Positions 8,984 through 19,902 of a stretch of DNA of 64,000 bases are shown here, one piece after another (positions within the stretch are counted from its first letter, which is position 1; each line of letters starts with the position of its first letter). This stretch comes from Amycolatopsis mediterranei (GTDB taxonomy: Bacteria; Actinomycetota; Actinomycetes; Mycobacteriales; Pseudonocardiaceae): contig NZ_CP100416.1 of NCBI RefSeq assembly GCF_026017845.1, positions 2,407,489-2,471,488 on the forward strand. The letters are read 5' to 3'. The translations under genes and the position numbers were made by a program. The notes under the pieces are model-generated. The model was given only the letters and a program-made list of their open reading frames with translations. It was not told the origin of the DNA and did not search any database.

Positions 8984-9855
8984 GCCGCGGCGAGCGCGCT
9001 GTCCAGGTTCCGGTGCCGGAACTCGTACCCCGACCGCTCCAGCACGGCCGGGACGGCCCGCTGCCCGAACAGCGCCATCTCCTCACCGGCCTGGCCGAGC
9101 ACCGCCTTGAGCGCCACCCCGGGCACCCACCACGGCGCGGGCCGGTGCAGCGCGCGGCCGACGGCCCGGGTGAACTCGGCGTTGGTCACCGGTTCCGGGC
9201 CGGTCAGGTTCACCGGCCCGGAGACGTCGTCGTGCGTGAGGACGTGCACGATCGCGCCGGCCTCGTCCTCGAGGGAGATCCACGGCATGTACTGGCGGCC
9301 GTTGCCGAGCCGGCCGCCCAGGCACAGGGCGAAGAGCGGGCGCAGCGTGCCGTACAACCCGCCCTTCGCGGACAGGACGAGCCCCGTCCGGATCCGCACG
9401 ACCCGCGCGTCCCCGGCGGCCGCCGTCGCCGCTTCCCACGTTTCGCACAGCTCGGCCAGGAAACCCCGGCCGCGCGGCGCGGACTCGTCCACAATGGACT
9501 CATGGGTGTGGCCGTAGTACCCGACGGCGGAGGCGTTGACGAGCACGCCGATCCCGTGTTCGGCCACGGCTTCGGCGAGCACCTCGGTGGGCTCCACCCG
9601 GCTGTCGATGAGCTGCTGCTTGCGCATCGCGCTCCACCGCCCGGGGAACAGCCGCTGCCCGCCCAGGTTCACGACGGCGTCGACACCCTCGAAGGCGCCG
9701 CTCGCGACGGTGCCCGACGGCGGGTCCCACCGGAATTCGCCGCCTTCGCGGGCTTCGCGCCGCACCAGGCGGCGGACTTCGTGGCCCTCGCGCCGCAGGC
9801 GTTCGCCCAGCGCCGACCCGATCAAGCCGCTCGCTCCGGCGATGAGTACTCGCAT
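8980..9855 (-). CDS. TIGR01777-type NAD-dependent epimerase
   Basis: A 291-residue extended-SDR (YfcH/SulA-like) protein. The Rossmann motif GASGLIGSAL is at the N-terminus and the catalytic-tyrosine region is SAVGYYGH; the C-terminal part contains the family's conserved WVPGVALKAVLGQ segment. It corresponds by position to M. tuberculosis Rv2216, between the lipB and sucB genes. The ATG at 9855 is preferred because the Rossmann strand MRVLIAG then opens the protein; a GTG/ATG 18 bases upstream is possible. The biochemical role of this family is still unclear. Confidence 0.87.
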   Translation of the reverse strand: MRVLIAGASGLIGSALGERLRREGHEVRRLVRREAREGGEFRWDPPSGTVASGAFEGVDAVVNLGGQRLFPGRWSAMRKQQLIDSRVEPTEVLAEAVAEHGIGVLVNASAVGYYGHTHESIVDESAPRGRGFLAELCETWEAATAAAGDARVVRIRTGLVLSAKGGLYGTLRPLFALCLGGRLGNGRQYMPWISLEDEAGAIVHVLTHDDVSGPVNLTGPEPVTNAEFTRAVGRALHRPAPWWVPGVALKAVLGQAGEEMALFGQRAVPAVLERSGYEFRHRNLDSALAAA

Positions 9856-9872
9856 GGTTCGATCGTGGCCCA

Positions 9873-10034
9873 TCAGGGGCGCAGCCGCACGCCCAGGTCC
9901 CGCGCGAACGCGGGGAGGCCGGCCAGGATCGCCAGTCCCATGGACATGGCGAACCGCCGGCGGCCCCCGCCGCCGGTCGAAGACACCGCGAACCAGGTCA
10001 ACGCCGCACCCTCCCCGGAAACGCCGAAGGCCAC
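9873..10034 (-). CDS. Possible small protein downstream of sucB
   Basis: A 53-codon frame from GTG to TGA lies in the 200-base gap between sucB and the epimerase gene, in the same frame as sucB and directly after its stop. It reads as a plausible protein with a W-F-A-V-S-S segment, an RRR patch and a hydrophobic MSMGLAILAGLPAFA helix. No clear Shine-Dalgarno sequence precedes the GTG. I recognise no family. It could be a small membrane-associated peptide or just open frame left behind sucB. Confidence 0.35.
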   Translation of the reverse strand: MAFGVSGEGAALTWFAVSSTGGGGRRRFAMSMGLAILAGLPAFARDLGVRLRP

Positions 10035-10076
10035 CGCCGGGTCGCCCCGGTGGTGACCTTCAGCGGCTCGAGTGGC

Positions 10077-11870
<1,794 letters not shown>

Positions 11871-11925
11871 CGTTCGCTGACTCCTCTTCCAAGTTCTGCG
11901 TGGTCTGGATTCTGCTGGTGGGACG

Positions 11926-13299
11926 TCAGCTGTGCACGTGCAGCGGCTTCCCCGCGAGGGCGAGGAACGCTTCACCGAGGGCCTCGGTCTGGGTGGGGTG
12001 CGCGTGGATGAGCGGTGCGACGTCTTCGGGGAAAGCCTCCCAGCTGTAGATCAACTGCGCTTCACCGATCAGCTCGCCGACGCGGTCGCCGACCATGTGC
12101 ACGCCGACGACCGGGCCGTCCGGGGCCTTGACCAGCTTGACCCCGCCGGAGGTCTTGAGGATCTGGCTCTTGCCGTTGCCGCCGAGGTCGTAGGTGAACG
12201 TCGTGACGTCGGAGCCGTACTTGTCCTTCGCCTGCGACTCGGTCAGCCCGACCGACGCGACCTCCGGGTGCGAGTAGGTGACCCGCGGGATGCCGCTCTC
12301 GTCGATCACGCGCGGGTTCTGCCCGGCGATCTCCTCGGCGACGAAGATGCCCTGCTGGAAGCCGCGGTGCGCGAGCTGCAGGCCGGGGACGATGTCGCCG
12401 ACGGCGTAGACTCCTGGCAGGTTCGTGCGCAGCCGCTCGTCGGTGAGGACGAAACCGCGCTCGATCTTGACGCCGGCCTCCTCGTAGCCGTGGCCGGCCG
12501 AGTTCGGCCCGCGGCCGACGGCGACCAGCAGCAGGTCGGCCTCGATGGTCTCGCCGGACTCCAGCGAAACGCTCACGCCGTTGTCGTCCTGCTTCGCGCC
12601 GGTGAACTTCACCCCGGTCTTGAAGGCGATCTTGCGGCGGCGGAAGGCGCGCTCGAGCTGCTTGGACGCGAACTCGTCCTCGTTCGGGACCAGCCGCGGC
12701 AGGGCCTCGACGATGGTGACGTCGACGCCGAAGGAGGCCCACACGCTGGCGAACTCGACGCCGATGACGCCGCCGCCGAGGACCACGACCTTCTTGGGCA
12801 CGTAGTCGAGGGACAGGGCCTGCTCGCTGGCGATGATGCGCCCGCCGAGCTCCAGGCCGGGCAGCGTGCGCGAGTACGAGCCGGTGGCGAGGATGACGTT
12901 CTTGCCGGTGTAGCGGGTGCCGTCCACCTCGACGGTCGTGCCGCCGACGAACGTGCCGCTGCCCTCGACGAGGTTCACCTTGTGCGCCTTGGCCAGGCCC
13001 TGCAGGCCCTTGTACAGGCGGGCGACGATCCCGTCCTTGTACTTGTTGACCCCGGCGATGTCGATGCCCTCGAAGACGGCCTTGACGCCGACCGCTTCGG
13101 CTTCCCGGGTCTCGTCGGCGACCTCGGCGGCGTGGAGCAGGGCCTTGGTCGGGATGCAGCCCCGGTGGAGGCACGTCCCGCCCAGCTTGTCCTTCTCGAT
13201 CAGCGTGACGGAAAGGCCCAGCTCGGCCGCGCGGAACGCCGCGGCGTAGCCGCCCGATCCGCCTCCCAGGATCACGAGGTCGGCGGAGGTGTCGGTCAC
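11926..13299 (-). CDS. lpdA: Dihydrolipoyl dehydrogenase (E3)
   Basis: FAD enzyme that reoxidises dihydrolipoyl groups with NAD+, the E3 of 2-oxo acid dehydrogenase complexes. The 457-residue protein has the FAD-binding [10 protein letters not shown], the redox disulfide [13 protein letters not shown] (Cys43 and Cys48), the NAD-binding [13 protein letters not shown], and the C-terminal catalytic [13 protein letters not shown]. The GTG at 13299 is chosen because GAGGAG lies about ten bases upstream and the Rossmann strand follows directly; an out-of-frame ATG overlaps it. It sits in an operon with sucB. Confidence 0.96.
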   Translation of the reverse strand: MTDTSADLVILGGGSGGYAAAFRAAELGLSVTLIEKDKLGGTCLHRGCIPTKALLHAAEVADETREAEAVGVKAVFEGIDIAGVNKYKDGIVARLYKGLQGLAKAHKVNLVEGSGTFVGGTTVEVDGTRYTGKNVILATGSYSRTLPGLELGGRIIASEQALSLDYVPKKVVVLGGGVIGVEFASVWASFGVDVTIVEALPRLVPNEDEFASKQLERAFRRRKIAFKTGVKFTGAKQDDNGVSVSLESGETIEADLLLVAVGRGPNSAGHGYEEAGVKIERGFVLTDERLRTNLPGVYAVGDIVPGLQLAHRGFQQGIFVAEEIAGQNPRVIDESGIPRVTYSHPEVASVGLTESQAKDKYGSDVTTFTYDLGGNGKSQILKTSGGVKLVKAPDGPVVGVHMVGDRVGELIGEAQLIYSWEAFPEDVAPLIHAHPTQTEALGEAFLALAGKPLHVHS

Positions 13300-13490
13300 T
13301 TCATTAACTCCTCGGCAAGCAGTGGGGTGATGCTCTGTCGTCGCCCCTGCCCGGTATAACCGCGCGCGCGACACCCGCCATCTTGTCACTACGCCGGACG
13401 GGGCTGCGAGCTAGCCGGGTGTGCGACGCCGACCACACGCGGAGTCCGGGATACTGAATGGTGTACGTCTCGGGAGGAGAGGTGGTCGAG

Positions 13491-13826
13491 GTGGGGCTCT
13501 TCGACTCGCTGCGCAGGCGGGCCAAGGGTGGACAGCGGGCCGGTACGCTGCGGAAAGCCAGTTCCGAGGACACCCGCCACCTGGAGGAGTGGATGGCCAC
13601 GCGGCGGGGTGTCGAGGCGTTCGTGGAGCCGAAGACCAACATCACGGACACCACTGTGGTGTTGATCGCCCACGACGGCGAATGGACCCGTCGGCGCATC
13701 GGCAGCCTGGAGGCCGCGCAGCAGTTCGGCCACCGCCGCTCGATCCCGGTGTACGAGGTCGCGCGCGTGGGCTATCCGAAGCGGATGCGCGAGTACACCG
13801 AGCGGAAGAAGCGCGGCCAGGTTTAG
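13491..13826 (+). CDS. Conserved actinobacterial small protein, function unknown
   Basis: A 111-residue basic protein starting MGLFDSLRRRAKGG. The central part (VVLIAHDGEWTRRRIGSLE) resembles a small beta-rich fold, and the C-terminus is strongly basic (RMREYTERKKRGQV). A GGAGGAG lies upstream; GTG 13491 or GTG 13482 could be the start. It is divergent from lpdA and overlaps the convergent acetyltransferase gene by 4 bases. I do not recognise the family. Confidence 0.7.
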   Translation: MGLFDSLRRRAKGGQRAGTLRKASSEDTRHLEEWMATRRGVEAFVEPKTNITDTTVVLIAHDGEWTRRRIGSLEAAQQFGHRRSIPVYEVARVGYPKRMREYTERKKRGQV

Positions 13827-14275
13827 AGGTCGATCCGGCCGACGACCTCGCCGTGGTGGGTCTGTCCGGTGGGGCGGAAGCCCAGCTTGAGGTAGAAGTC
13901 CTCCGGACCGCCCTCGGCGGGGAGCCACAGCACGGTGGCCGTCCGCTGGCCCCGCCGCCGGGCCTCGGCCAGGACGGTTTCGACGGCGAACCGGCCGTAG
14001 CCGCGGCCCTGGACCCCGGCGCCGACGTTGAGCCGCCAGATCCCGCAGCGGAAGAAGTCGAACTCGGCGTCCGGGTCGAACGCGCCCATGACGAAGGCGA
14101 CCGGTTCCCCGTCCCGCAGGATCAGCCGGGGCCAGGCCACTTCCGGCTGGGTGTAGGCCTCGGCGAGCGAGACGGCGACCGGCGCGACGAAGTCCTTCTG
14201 GTGCGGTTCGACGGCCAGCTGGCACGCGGCGGCGACGTTCTCGCGGGTGATCTGCTCCGCGGTGAGAGTGGTCAC
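13823..14275 (-). CDS. GNAT family N-acetyltransferase
   Basis: A 150-residue acetyl-CoA-dependent acyltransferase of the GNAT fold. The N-terminal strand/helix pattern ends in a clear acetyl-CoA-binding loop, GVQGRGYGRFAVE (R/Q-x-x-G-x-G/A), near 95-107, and ends with DFYLKLGFRPTGQ, the typical strand 6-7 segment. It most resembles spermidine/streptothricin-type relatives with a PHQKDFVAP N-terminal motif. Start taken at GTG 14275. The substrate is unknown. It lies 10 bases past the SUKH gene, probably in the same transcript. Confidence 0.82.
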   Translation of the reverse strand: MTTLTAEQITRENVAAACQLAVEPHQKDFVAPVAVSLAEAYTQPEVAWPRLILRDGEPVAFVMGAFDPDAEFDFFRCGIWRLNVGAGVQGRGYGRFAVETVLAEARRRGQRTATVLWLPAEGGPEDFYLKLGFRPTGQTHHGEVVGRIDL

Positions 14276-14285
14276 CCGGTCCAAC

Positions 14286-15245
14286 CTACGTGGCTTGGGC
14301 GAGCAGCGCGGCGTGCCGGCCCAGCGCGGCGCGGAACGACGGGTGGACCGTCGTGCCCAGCACCGGGTCCACCTCGACGACGTGCCCCGCCGAAAGGAGC
14401 AGCACCGCCGGGTCCGACAGGACCACGACGCCGTGCTCGGCACGCAGGTCCGCCGTGCCGAGCAGCCGCGGGAACACGACGTCCGCGGGCAGGCCGTCGC
14501 AGGTGCGCAGGAATTCGCGGTGGTCGGCGGGCAGCTCGACGCCCAGCCGCAGCTCGGCCGAGCGGATCGCCGCCTCCGACGCCGGAGGCGGGGTCGATGC
14601 GCCGCCACGCAGGCGCGTGATCTCCGCGACCAGCTCCGGCCAGGTGCCGAGGTCCGGCGGGTACCGCTCGTGCAGGGCCGCGACCAGCGCCCCCGCGCAC
14701 TCCGGCGCCCAGTCTCGAAGGCCGAGCGGGTCCGCACCCGCCACCAGCGCGGGAGCCAGCGCACGGGTGGCCGCCAGCGTCGCGACGTCCGGGTGCGGCC
14801 CGGCGAGGGAAACCCAAAGGCCCAGGTCACCGTCCGCGAGGGCGGTGCGCTCCCGGTCCGGGCGCGCCGGCGCCACCTGCTTGACCACCTCGGCGACCGG
14901 GCCCGGCGGCAGGACACCTTCCAAATCGGAGACCGGACGACGCAACGAAGCAGCGTGTCTGCGTTCCTCAAGATCCAAGTCGAGCGGCGGGAGGCCCTCG
15001 GCCCAATCCGGCCGCGCTCCCCGGGCTTCGAAGAGCATCGCCCACGCGCGAGCGCGCACGGGGTCGGTGGCCAGCGCGGTCACCGGTCGTTCGGTCCGGG
15101 CCAGCCACTGCGTGACCAGCCGGTCGGCTTCGTCGAGGGCGCCGGAGACCGCGAGCAGCAAGGCCGCGTAACCCACCTGGTCGTCGACGCGCGCCTCGGG
15201 CGCCGTCAGAACGTCGCGGACCGCCGCTTCGAGGTAGTCCTGCAC
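14286..15245 (-). CDS. SMI1/KNR4 (SUKH) domain protein
   Basis: A 319-residue protein. The N-terminal two thirds are helical and anonymous. The C-terminal ~110 residues carry the SUKH pattern: an E-A-A-I-R-S-A-E-L-R-L-G helix, LPADHREFLRTCDGLPADVVF, then a beta-rich tail ending in a VVEVDPVLGTTVHPSF segment. SUKH proteins are frequent immunity proteins against contact-dependent or polymorphic toxins, but many are housekeeping. No toxin gene is next to it here, so an immunity role is only a possibility. Confidence 0.7.
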   Translation of the reverse strand: MQDYLEAAVRDVLTAPEARVDDQVGYAALLLAVSGALDEADRLVTQWLARTERPVTALATDPVRARAWAMLFEARGARPDWAEGLPPLDLDLEERRHAASLRRPVSDLEGVLPPGPVAEVVKQVAPARPDRERTALADGDLGLWVSLAGPHPDVATLAATRALAPALVAGADPLGLRDWAPECAGALVAALHERYPPDLGTWPELVAEITRLRGGASTPPPASEAAIRSAELRLGVELPADHREFLRTCDGLPADVVFPRLLGTADLRAEHGVVVLSDPAVLLLSAGHVVEVDPVLGTTVHPSFRAALGRHAALLAQAT

Positions 15246-15255
15246 TCCACCGACC

Positions 15256-16230
15256 CTAGCCCAGGGCTTGTTTGGCGCCCGGGTGCAGCGGCACCGGGTC
15301 GGTCTGGGTCGCCAGCTGCCGCGAGATCTCCTTCGCCGCCGGATGCACCTTCGCCAGCTCCGCCTGCTTGTCGAAGATCAGCTTCGTGATCGCGCACGCG
15401 TTGCCCGCCGGGAAGTCCTCGCGCACCAGCAGCAGGTTGGGCACCACCACCGTCGGCACGTCCGCGGGCTGCGCGTAGGCCGCCTTCGGGATCACGGCCT
15501 GGTCGTAGACCGGGTTGACCTTCTTCAGCGCGGGCAGCAGCGGCGTGATGTCGAGGAACTTCACCTTGTCCTTCATGGCCGTGGTGATGTCGGTGATCTG
15601 CGCGGTCGGCAGCCCGCCGGACCAGACCAGCCCGTCGAGGGTGCCCGCCTTCATGCCGTCCGCGGTCTTGGCCAGGTCCAGCCGCTGCGCCTGGACGTCG
15701 GTGTCGGGCTTGAGCCCGGCCGCCTGCAGGAGGCGGTTCGCGATCACCTCGGTGCCGGACTTCGGCGAGCCGGTCGAGATCCGCTTGCCCTTCATGTCCG
15801 CGACGCTGCTGATCCCGGCGTCCGTGCGCACCAGCACCTGCGTCGAATTCGGGTAGATCCGGGACAGCGCCTGGATCTTCTGCGGCTTGCCGTCGAAGGA
15901 GCCCTTGCCGTTGACCGCGTCGGCCGCGGTGTCGGCCAGCGAGAACGCGACGTCGTAGTTGCCGGCGACCAGCTGCTGGATGTTCTGCACCGACGCCCCG
16001 GTCTCCGCGGCCGTTGCGCGCAGCTTCGTGTTGGTGCTGATCAGCTGGGCCAGCCCGCCGCCCAGCACGTAGTACACGCCGCCGCTGTTGCCGGTGGCGA
16101 TGGTGATGCGGCCTTCGCCGGCTTCGCAGGACTGCGTGCCGCCCGGGGCGGCCTGGTCGGTCTGCTGTTTCCCGCCGCAGCCGGTGACGGCCAGAGCGAG
16201 CACCGCGGCGGCGGCGACTGCGCGTTTCAT
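15256..16230 (-). CDS. TAXI-family TRAP transporter solute-binding lipoprotein
   Basis: Extracytoplasmic receptor of a TRAP uptake system. The 324-residue protein opens with a lipoprotein signal (LALAVTGC, lipidated Cys18). It then shows the TAXI-type pattern: IATGNSGGVYYVLGGGLAQL near 40-60, TGASVQNIQQL, and the later KGKRISTGSPKSGTEV segment. GAGGAGG lies six bases before the ATG. Its start overlaps the permease stop by 4 bases, so the two are translationally coupled. TAXI receptors typically bind glutamate or other carboxylates; the ligand here is not determined. Confidence 0.9.
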   Translation of the reverse strand: MKRAVAAAAVLALAVTGCGGKQQTDQAAPGGTQSCEAGEGRITIATGNSGGVYYVLGGGLAQLISTNTKLRATAAETGASVQNIQQLVAGNYDVAFSLADTAADAVNGKGSFDGKPQKIQALSRIYPNSTQVLVRTDAGISSVADMKGKRISTGSPKSGTEVIANRLLQAAGLKPDTDVQAQRLDLAKTADGMKAGTLDGLVWSGGLPTAQITDITTAMKDKVKFLDITPLLPALKKVNPVYDQAVIPKAAYAQPADVPTVVVPNLLLVREDFPAGNACAITKLIFDKQAELAKVHPAAKEISRQLATQTDPVPLHPGAKQALG

Positions 16231-18191
16231 GCTGTCCTCCTCTTGATCACGGCGTGCGTTCCCACGGCGGCGGCGCCGCACGCGGCGCCGATCGCAATCG
16301 GCACCGGCTCCAGGTAGAGCAGGCAGAGAGCGGCGGGCACGAACAGCAGCCGGACCGGCAGGCTGACCGGCCCGAAGAGCCAGCCCCCGGTGACCACCGC
16401 CAGCGCGGCGACGGCGAGCGCGGACACCGCCGTCACCCAGAGCACGGTGAGCACGTCGGACTCCAGCAGCAGCGCGGCGCCGTTGTCGGTCAGCACGAAG
16501 GCGATCGGCACCAGGAACGCCGGGAGCGTGTACTTCCAGCACTGCCACATGGTGCCGAGCACCGAGCCGCCGGTGATCGCGGCCGAAGCCACCGCCGCGA
16601 GCGCGGTCGGCGGCGTGACCTCCGACAAGACGGCGTAGTAGAAGATGAACATCGCGCGCTCGGCGTCGGCGACGCCGAGCGTCTCCAGCGCGGGACCGAT
16701 CACGACCCAGGCGATGATGAAGCTGGCGGTGACCGGCACGGCGAGTCCCAGCACGCCGACGGCGATCGCCGAGAGCAGCACGGTCAGGATGAGGATCAGC
16801 GTGCCGTTGTCGGTGAGCGCGCCGGCCAGTTCCACCAGCGCGTCGGCGAGTTCGAGACCCAGCCCGGTCTTGGTGATGGTCGAGGTGATCACCCCGGCCG
16901 CCGCGCACACCGCGATCACCGGCAGCGCACCCCGGACACCGGCCGACAGCGCGTCCACCATGTCCTTGGCCCAGCCGCGCACGTCGTGGCGCCGGGCGAG
17001 CAACGCGAACAGCGCGGCCACCCCGGTGGCGTAGACCACCGCGGCGAACGGCGGGATGTCCAGTGCGAGGAACACGACGATGATCGCCAGCGACAGGAAG
17101 TGATAACCCCCGCGCCGCAACAGCTTCCACGGATCTTCGTGCGGGACGTCGACGGCTTCGGCCTTGAAGCGCCGCGCGTCGGCCTCCATCGCGAACACGA
17201 TGCCGAGGTAGTAGAGCAGCGTCGGGACGGTCGCCCAGACCAGCACCTTCAGGTACGACGTCTGCAGGTACTCGGCGATGATGAACGCCGCGGCACCCAG
17301 CGTCGGCGGCGAGAGGATGGCCCCGATGCCGGACGCGGCGAGCAGCCCGCCCGCGTTTTCCTTGGGGTAGCGGGCTTTCTGCAGGATCGGCCAGGTGATC
17401 GAGCCGAGGCTGACCGCCGTCGCGGTGCCCGAACCCGACACCGTGCCGAGCAGGAAGCCCGACAGCACGGTGGTCCGGCCCGGCGCCGTCCGCGACCGGC
17501 GGAACGCGGCGAAGGAGATGTCCACGAAGAACTTCCCGGCGCCGGAAGCGTTGAGCACCGCGCCGTAGAGGGTGAACAGCACGATGTAGCTCGCCGCGAC
17601 GTCCAGGGGCGTGCCGTAGAACCCGCTCGCGTCGTTGAAGAGGGCGTTGACGATCTGGCTGAAGTCGACGCCGGCGTGGGCGATGCCCCAGCTCTGCGGG
17701 AGAAAGCCGCCGTAGTAGGCGTAGGCGAGGAACAGCAGGCAGACGATCGGCAGCACCAGCCCGGTGGTGCGGCGGGTGGCTTCGAGGATCAGCACCAGCA
17801 GCAGCGCGCCGGCCACGATGTCCAGCGGGGACAGGATGCCCTGGCGGTCGAGGAAACCGTCGTAGCCGACGAGCACGGGGTAGAGGCCGGCGGCGAGGGC
17901 GACCACGGCCAGCACCCAGTCGGTCCGGCCCGGGTCGTCACGGCCGCGCAGCCGCGGGCGGTAGCAGAGGAAGACCAGCGGCAGCGTCACGCCGAGGAAG
18001 AGCACCAGGTAGAACTGGTTGCCCTTGGCGAACGGGAAGAACACCTGCTTGAGCACCAGGACCGCGACGGCGAGGGCGACGAAGTAGACGACGCGGTCCG
18101 GAACCCCGGAGAGCTTGCGCGCCGGGCGTTCCTCGTCGTGCTCGGCGGCGATTTCGGCGGGGGAATCGCGGTCCACCGGCTCGGTCGTCAC
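16227..18191 (-). CDS. TRAP transporter fused permease (4TM/12TM)
   Basis: A membrane protein of about 654 residues combining the small (DctQ-like) and large (DctM-like) TRAP subunits, as is usual for TAXI systems. It uses an ion gradient to import the solute delivered by the neighbouring receptor. Visible are many hydrophobic helices, the motif GSGTATAVSLGSITWPILQ and the conserved SPPTLGAAAFIIAEYL segment, repeated in the second half as EVTPPTALAAVASA. GTG 18191 is taken as start because TACCGT just upstream could be a -10 of a leaderless transcript; GTG 18212 is also possible. Confidence 0.88.
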   Translation of the reverse strand: MTTEPVDRDSPAEIAAEHDEERPARKLSGVPDRVVYFVALAVAVLVLKQVFFPFAKGNQFYLVLFLGVTLPLVFLCYRPRLRGRDDPGRTDWVLAVVALAAGLYPVLVGYDGFLDRQGILSPLDIVAGALLLVLILEATRRTTGLVLPIVCLLFLAYAYYGGFLPQSWGIAHAGVDFSQIVNALFNDASGFYGTPLDVAASYIVLFTLYGAVLNASGAGKFFVDISFAAFRRSRTAPGRTTVLSGFLLGTVSGSGTATAVSLGSITWPILQKARYPKENAGGLLAASGIGAILSPPTLGAAAFIIAEYLQTSYLKVLVWATVPTLLYYLGIVFAMEADARRFKAEAVDVPHEDPWKLLRRGGYHFLSLAIIVVFLALDIPPFAAVVYATGVAALFALLARRHDVRGWAKDMVDALSAGVRGALPVIAVCAAAGVITSTITKTGLGLELADALVELAGALTDNGTLILILTVLLSAIAVGVLGLAVPVTASFIIAWVVIGPALETLGVADAERAMFIFYYAVLSEVTPPTALAAVASAAITGGSVLGTMWQCWKYTLPAFLVPIAFVLTDNGAALLLESDVLTVLWVTAVSALAVAALAVVTGGWLFGPVSLPVRLLFVPAALCLLYLEPVPIAIGAACGAAAVGTHAVIKRRTA

Positions 18192-18248
18192 CCGCCAACG
18201 GTACGGTGTCACGGATCACACCGAAAGGGATCTTCCGGCGGAAAACGC

Positions 18249-18282
18249 CGGAGGGACCCCCGCCGTGGCGGGAGCCCCTCCG
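18249..18282 (-). terminator. Terminator after pepA
   Basis: A hairpin with CGGAGGG pairing with CCCTCCG and an inner CCCCGCC/GGCGGG lies a few bases beyond the pepA stop codon and before the TRAP permease start. It separates the two transcription units. Confidence 0.6.
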
Positions 18283-18293
18283 AGGAAACGCGG

Positions 18294-19793
18294 TCAGCCG
18301 TTGGCGGCGATGTCCGCCAGCACCGCGGCGATCGACCGCACCGGGACACCGGTGCCGCCCTTGCCGGTGTAGCCCCACGGCGAGCCGGTGTTGAACGACG
18401 GGCCCGCGATGTCGATGTGGACCCAGTCGAGGCCGTCGGCGACGAACTCGCGCAGGAAGATCCCGGCGGCGAGCATGCCGCCCCAGCGGTGGCCGGTCAC
18501 GTTGGCCAGGTCGGCCAGCCGCGAGTCGAGGTCGGTGCGCAGTTCCTCCGGCAGCGGCATGGCCCAGCCGTTTTCGCCGGTGGCCTGCATGAGCGCCGCG
18601 ACGCGGTCGCGGAAGTCCTCCGTGCCCATCACGCCGGCGGTGCGGTTGCCGAGCGCGACGACCTGGGCGCCGGTCAGGGTCGAGGTCTCGATCAGGTAGT
18701 CCGGGTTCTCCTCGGCCGCGCGCACCATGGCGTCCACGAGCACGAGCCGTCCCTCGGCGTCGGTGTTGAGCACCTCGACGGTCTTGCCGCCGTACATGGT
18801 CAGCACGTCTCCCGGGCGGTACGACGTCCCCGACGGCAGGTTCTCCGCCAGCGGGATGTGCGCGACGACTTCCAGCGGGTACTTCAGCTTCGCCGCCAGC
18901 ACGACCGACGCGAGCACGCCGGCCGCGCCGGACATGTCCGAGGTCATGTGGTCCATGTTCGCGGCGGGCTTGAGCGAGATGCCGCCGGAGTCGAAGGTGA
19001 TGCCCTTGCCGACCAGCGCGACCTTCTTGGCGGCCTTGGCCGGCTGGTAGGCCAGGCGCAGCAGCCGCGGCGGGCGCGACGAGCCGCCGCCGACGCCGAG
19101 GATGCCGCCGAAGCCCTTGCGCTTCAAGGCCTTCTCGTCGAGCACCTCGAACTCGAGGCCGTTGTCCTCGGCCAGCTTCTTCGCGCGGTCGGCGAAGGAA
19201 GCCGGGTAGAGGTCGTTCGGCGGGGTGTTGATCAGGTCGCGGGCGACGATGACGGCTTCGGCGATGGTGCCGGCCGCCTTCAGGGTCGCCTTGTGCTCGC
19301 GGGCGGTGCCGTCGGCCGGGCTCGTGAAGTCGGCCTTCGCCAGCGGGGCGTCGCCCTTCTCCGAGCGGTAGGCGGTGAAGACGTACGAGCCGAGGATCGT
19401 GCCCTCGACGGCGGCCTGCAGGTCGAGCTCGGACAGCGTGACCAGCGCGCGGTCGGTGCCGGCCAGCGCGCGGCCGGCGGCGCCCGCGGCGCGGCGGACC
19501 TGCTCCGGGGTGACGGCGCCGGCCGCCTTGCCCAGGCCGACGGCGAGCACGACACCGGCGGGCAGCTTGCCCAGCGTCGGGACCTTGACGACCTCTTCGG
19601 CCTTGCCGCTCGCACCGAGCGTGGCCAGCAGGCCGGCGAGCCGGCCGTCGAAGGCGGCGTCCACGGCGGCGGCGCCGGGGGCGAGCACGGGACCGTCCTC
19701 GCCGGCCAGGGTGCCGATGACGACCACATCGGCGCGCGTCTTGGCCAGTGCCTCCCCGGTGTTGTCGGACAGGGCGAGCTTAGGCACGGTCAC
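18294..19793 (-). CDS. pepA: Leucyl aminopeptidase (M17)
   Basis: Two-metal cytosolic aminopeptidase that removes N-terminal residues from peptides. Of the 499 residues the first ~180 form the N-terminal domain. The catalytic domain shows [17 protein letters not shown] (metal-binding Lys and Asp), a DMSGAAG loop and the signature [10 protein letters not shown]. The position matches M. tuberculosis Rv2213 between the lipoate/E2 genes and ilvE. Starts at ATG, divergent from the membrane-protein gene at 19903. Confidence 0.96.
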   Translation of the reverse strand: MTVPKLALSDNTGEALAKTRADVVVIGTLAGEDGPVLAPGAAAVDAAFDGRLAGLLATLGASGKAEEVVKVPTLGKLPAGVVLAVGLGKAAGAVTPEQVRRAAGAAGRALAGTDRALVTLSELDLQAAVEGTILGSYVFTAYRSEKGDAPLAKADFTSPADGTAREHKATLKAAGTIAEAVIVARDLINTPPNDLYPASFADRAKKLAEDNGLEFEVLDEKALKRKGFGGILGVGGGSSRPPRLLRLAYQPAKAAKKVALVGKGITFDSGGISLKPAANMDHMTSDMSGAAGVLASVVLAAKLKYPLEVVAHIPLAENLPSGTSYRPGDVLTMYGGKTVEVLNTDAEGRLVLVDAMVRAAEENPDYLIETSTLTGAQVVALGNRTAGVMGTEDFRDRVAALMQATGENGWAMPLPEELRTDLDSRLADLANVTGHRWGGMLAAGIFLREFVADGLDWVHIDIAGPSFNTGSPWGYTGKGGTGVPVRSIAAVLADIAANG

Positions 19794-19902
19794 TTCTGGC
19801 TCCTCGCGCGTTCGCGGTGGTACCGGGCACCGGCCCGGTCGGGATCGTGAGCCATGCTAATGACGGCGGAACCGCGGGTGAACAGAGGTACGGGAGGGCC
19901 GC

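Noticed and set aside
16254-19850. 1198-codon plus-strand frame
   Set aside because: Shadow of the TAXI/TRAP and pepA genes on the other strand; composition is typical antisense Arg/Gly/Asp/His repeats.
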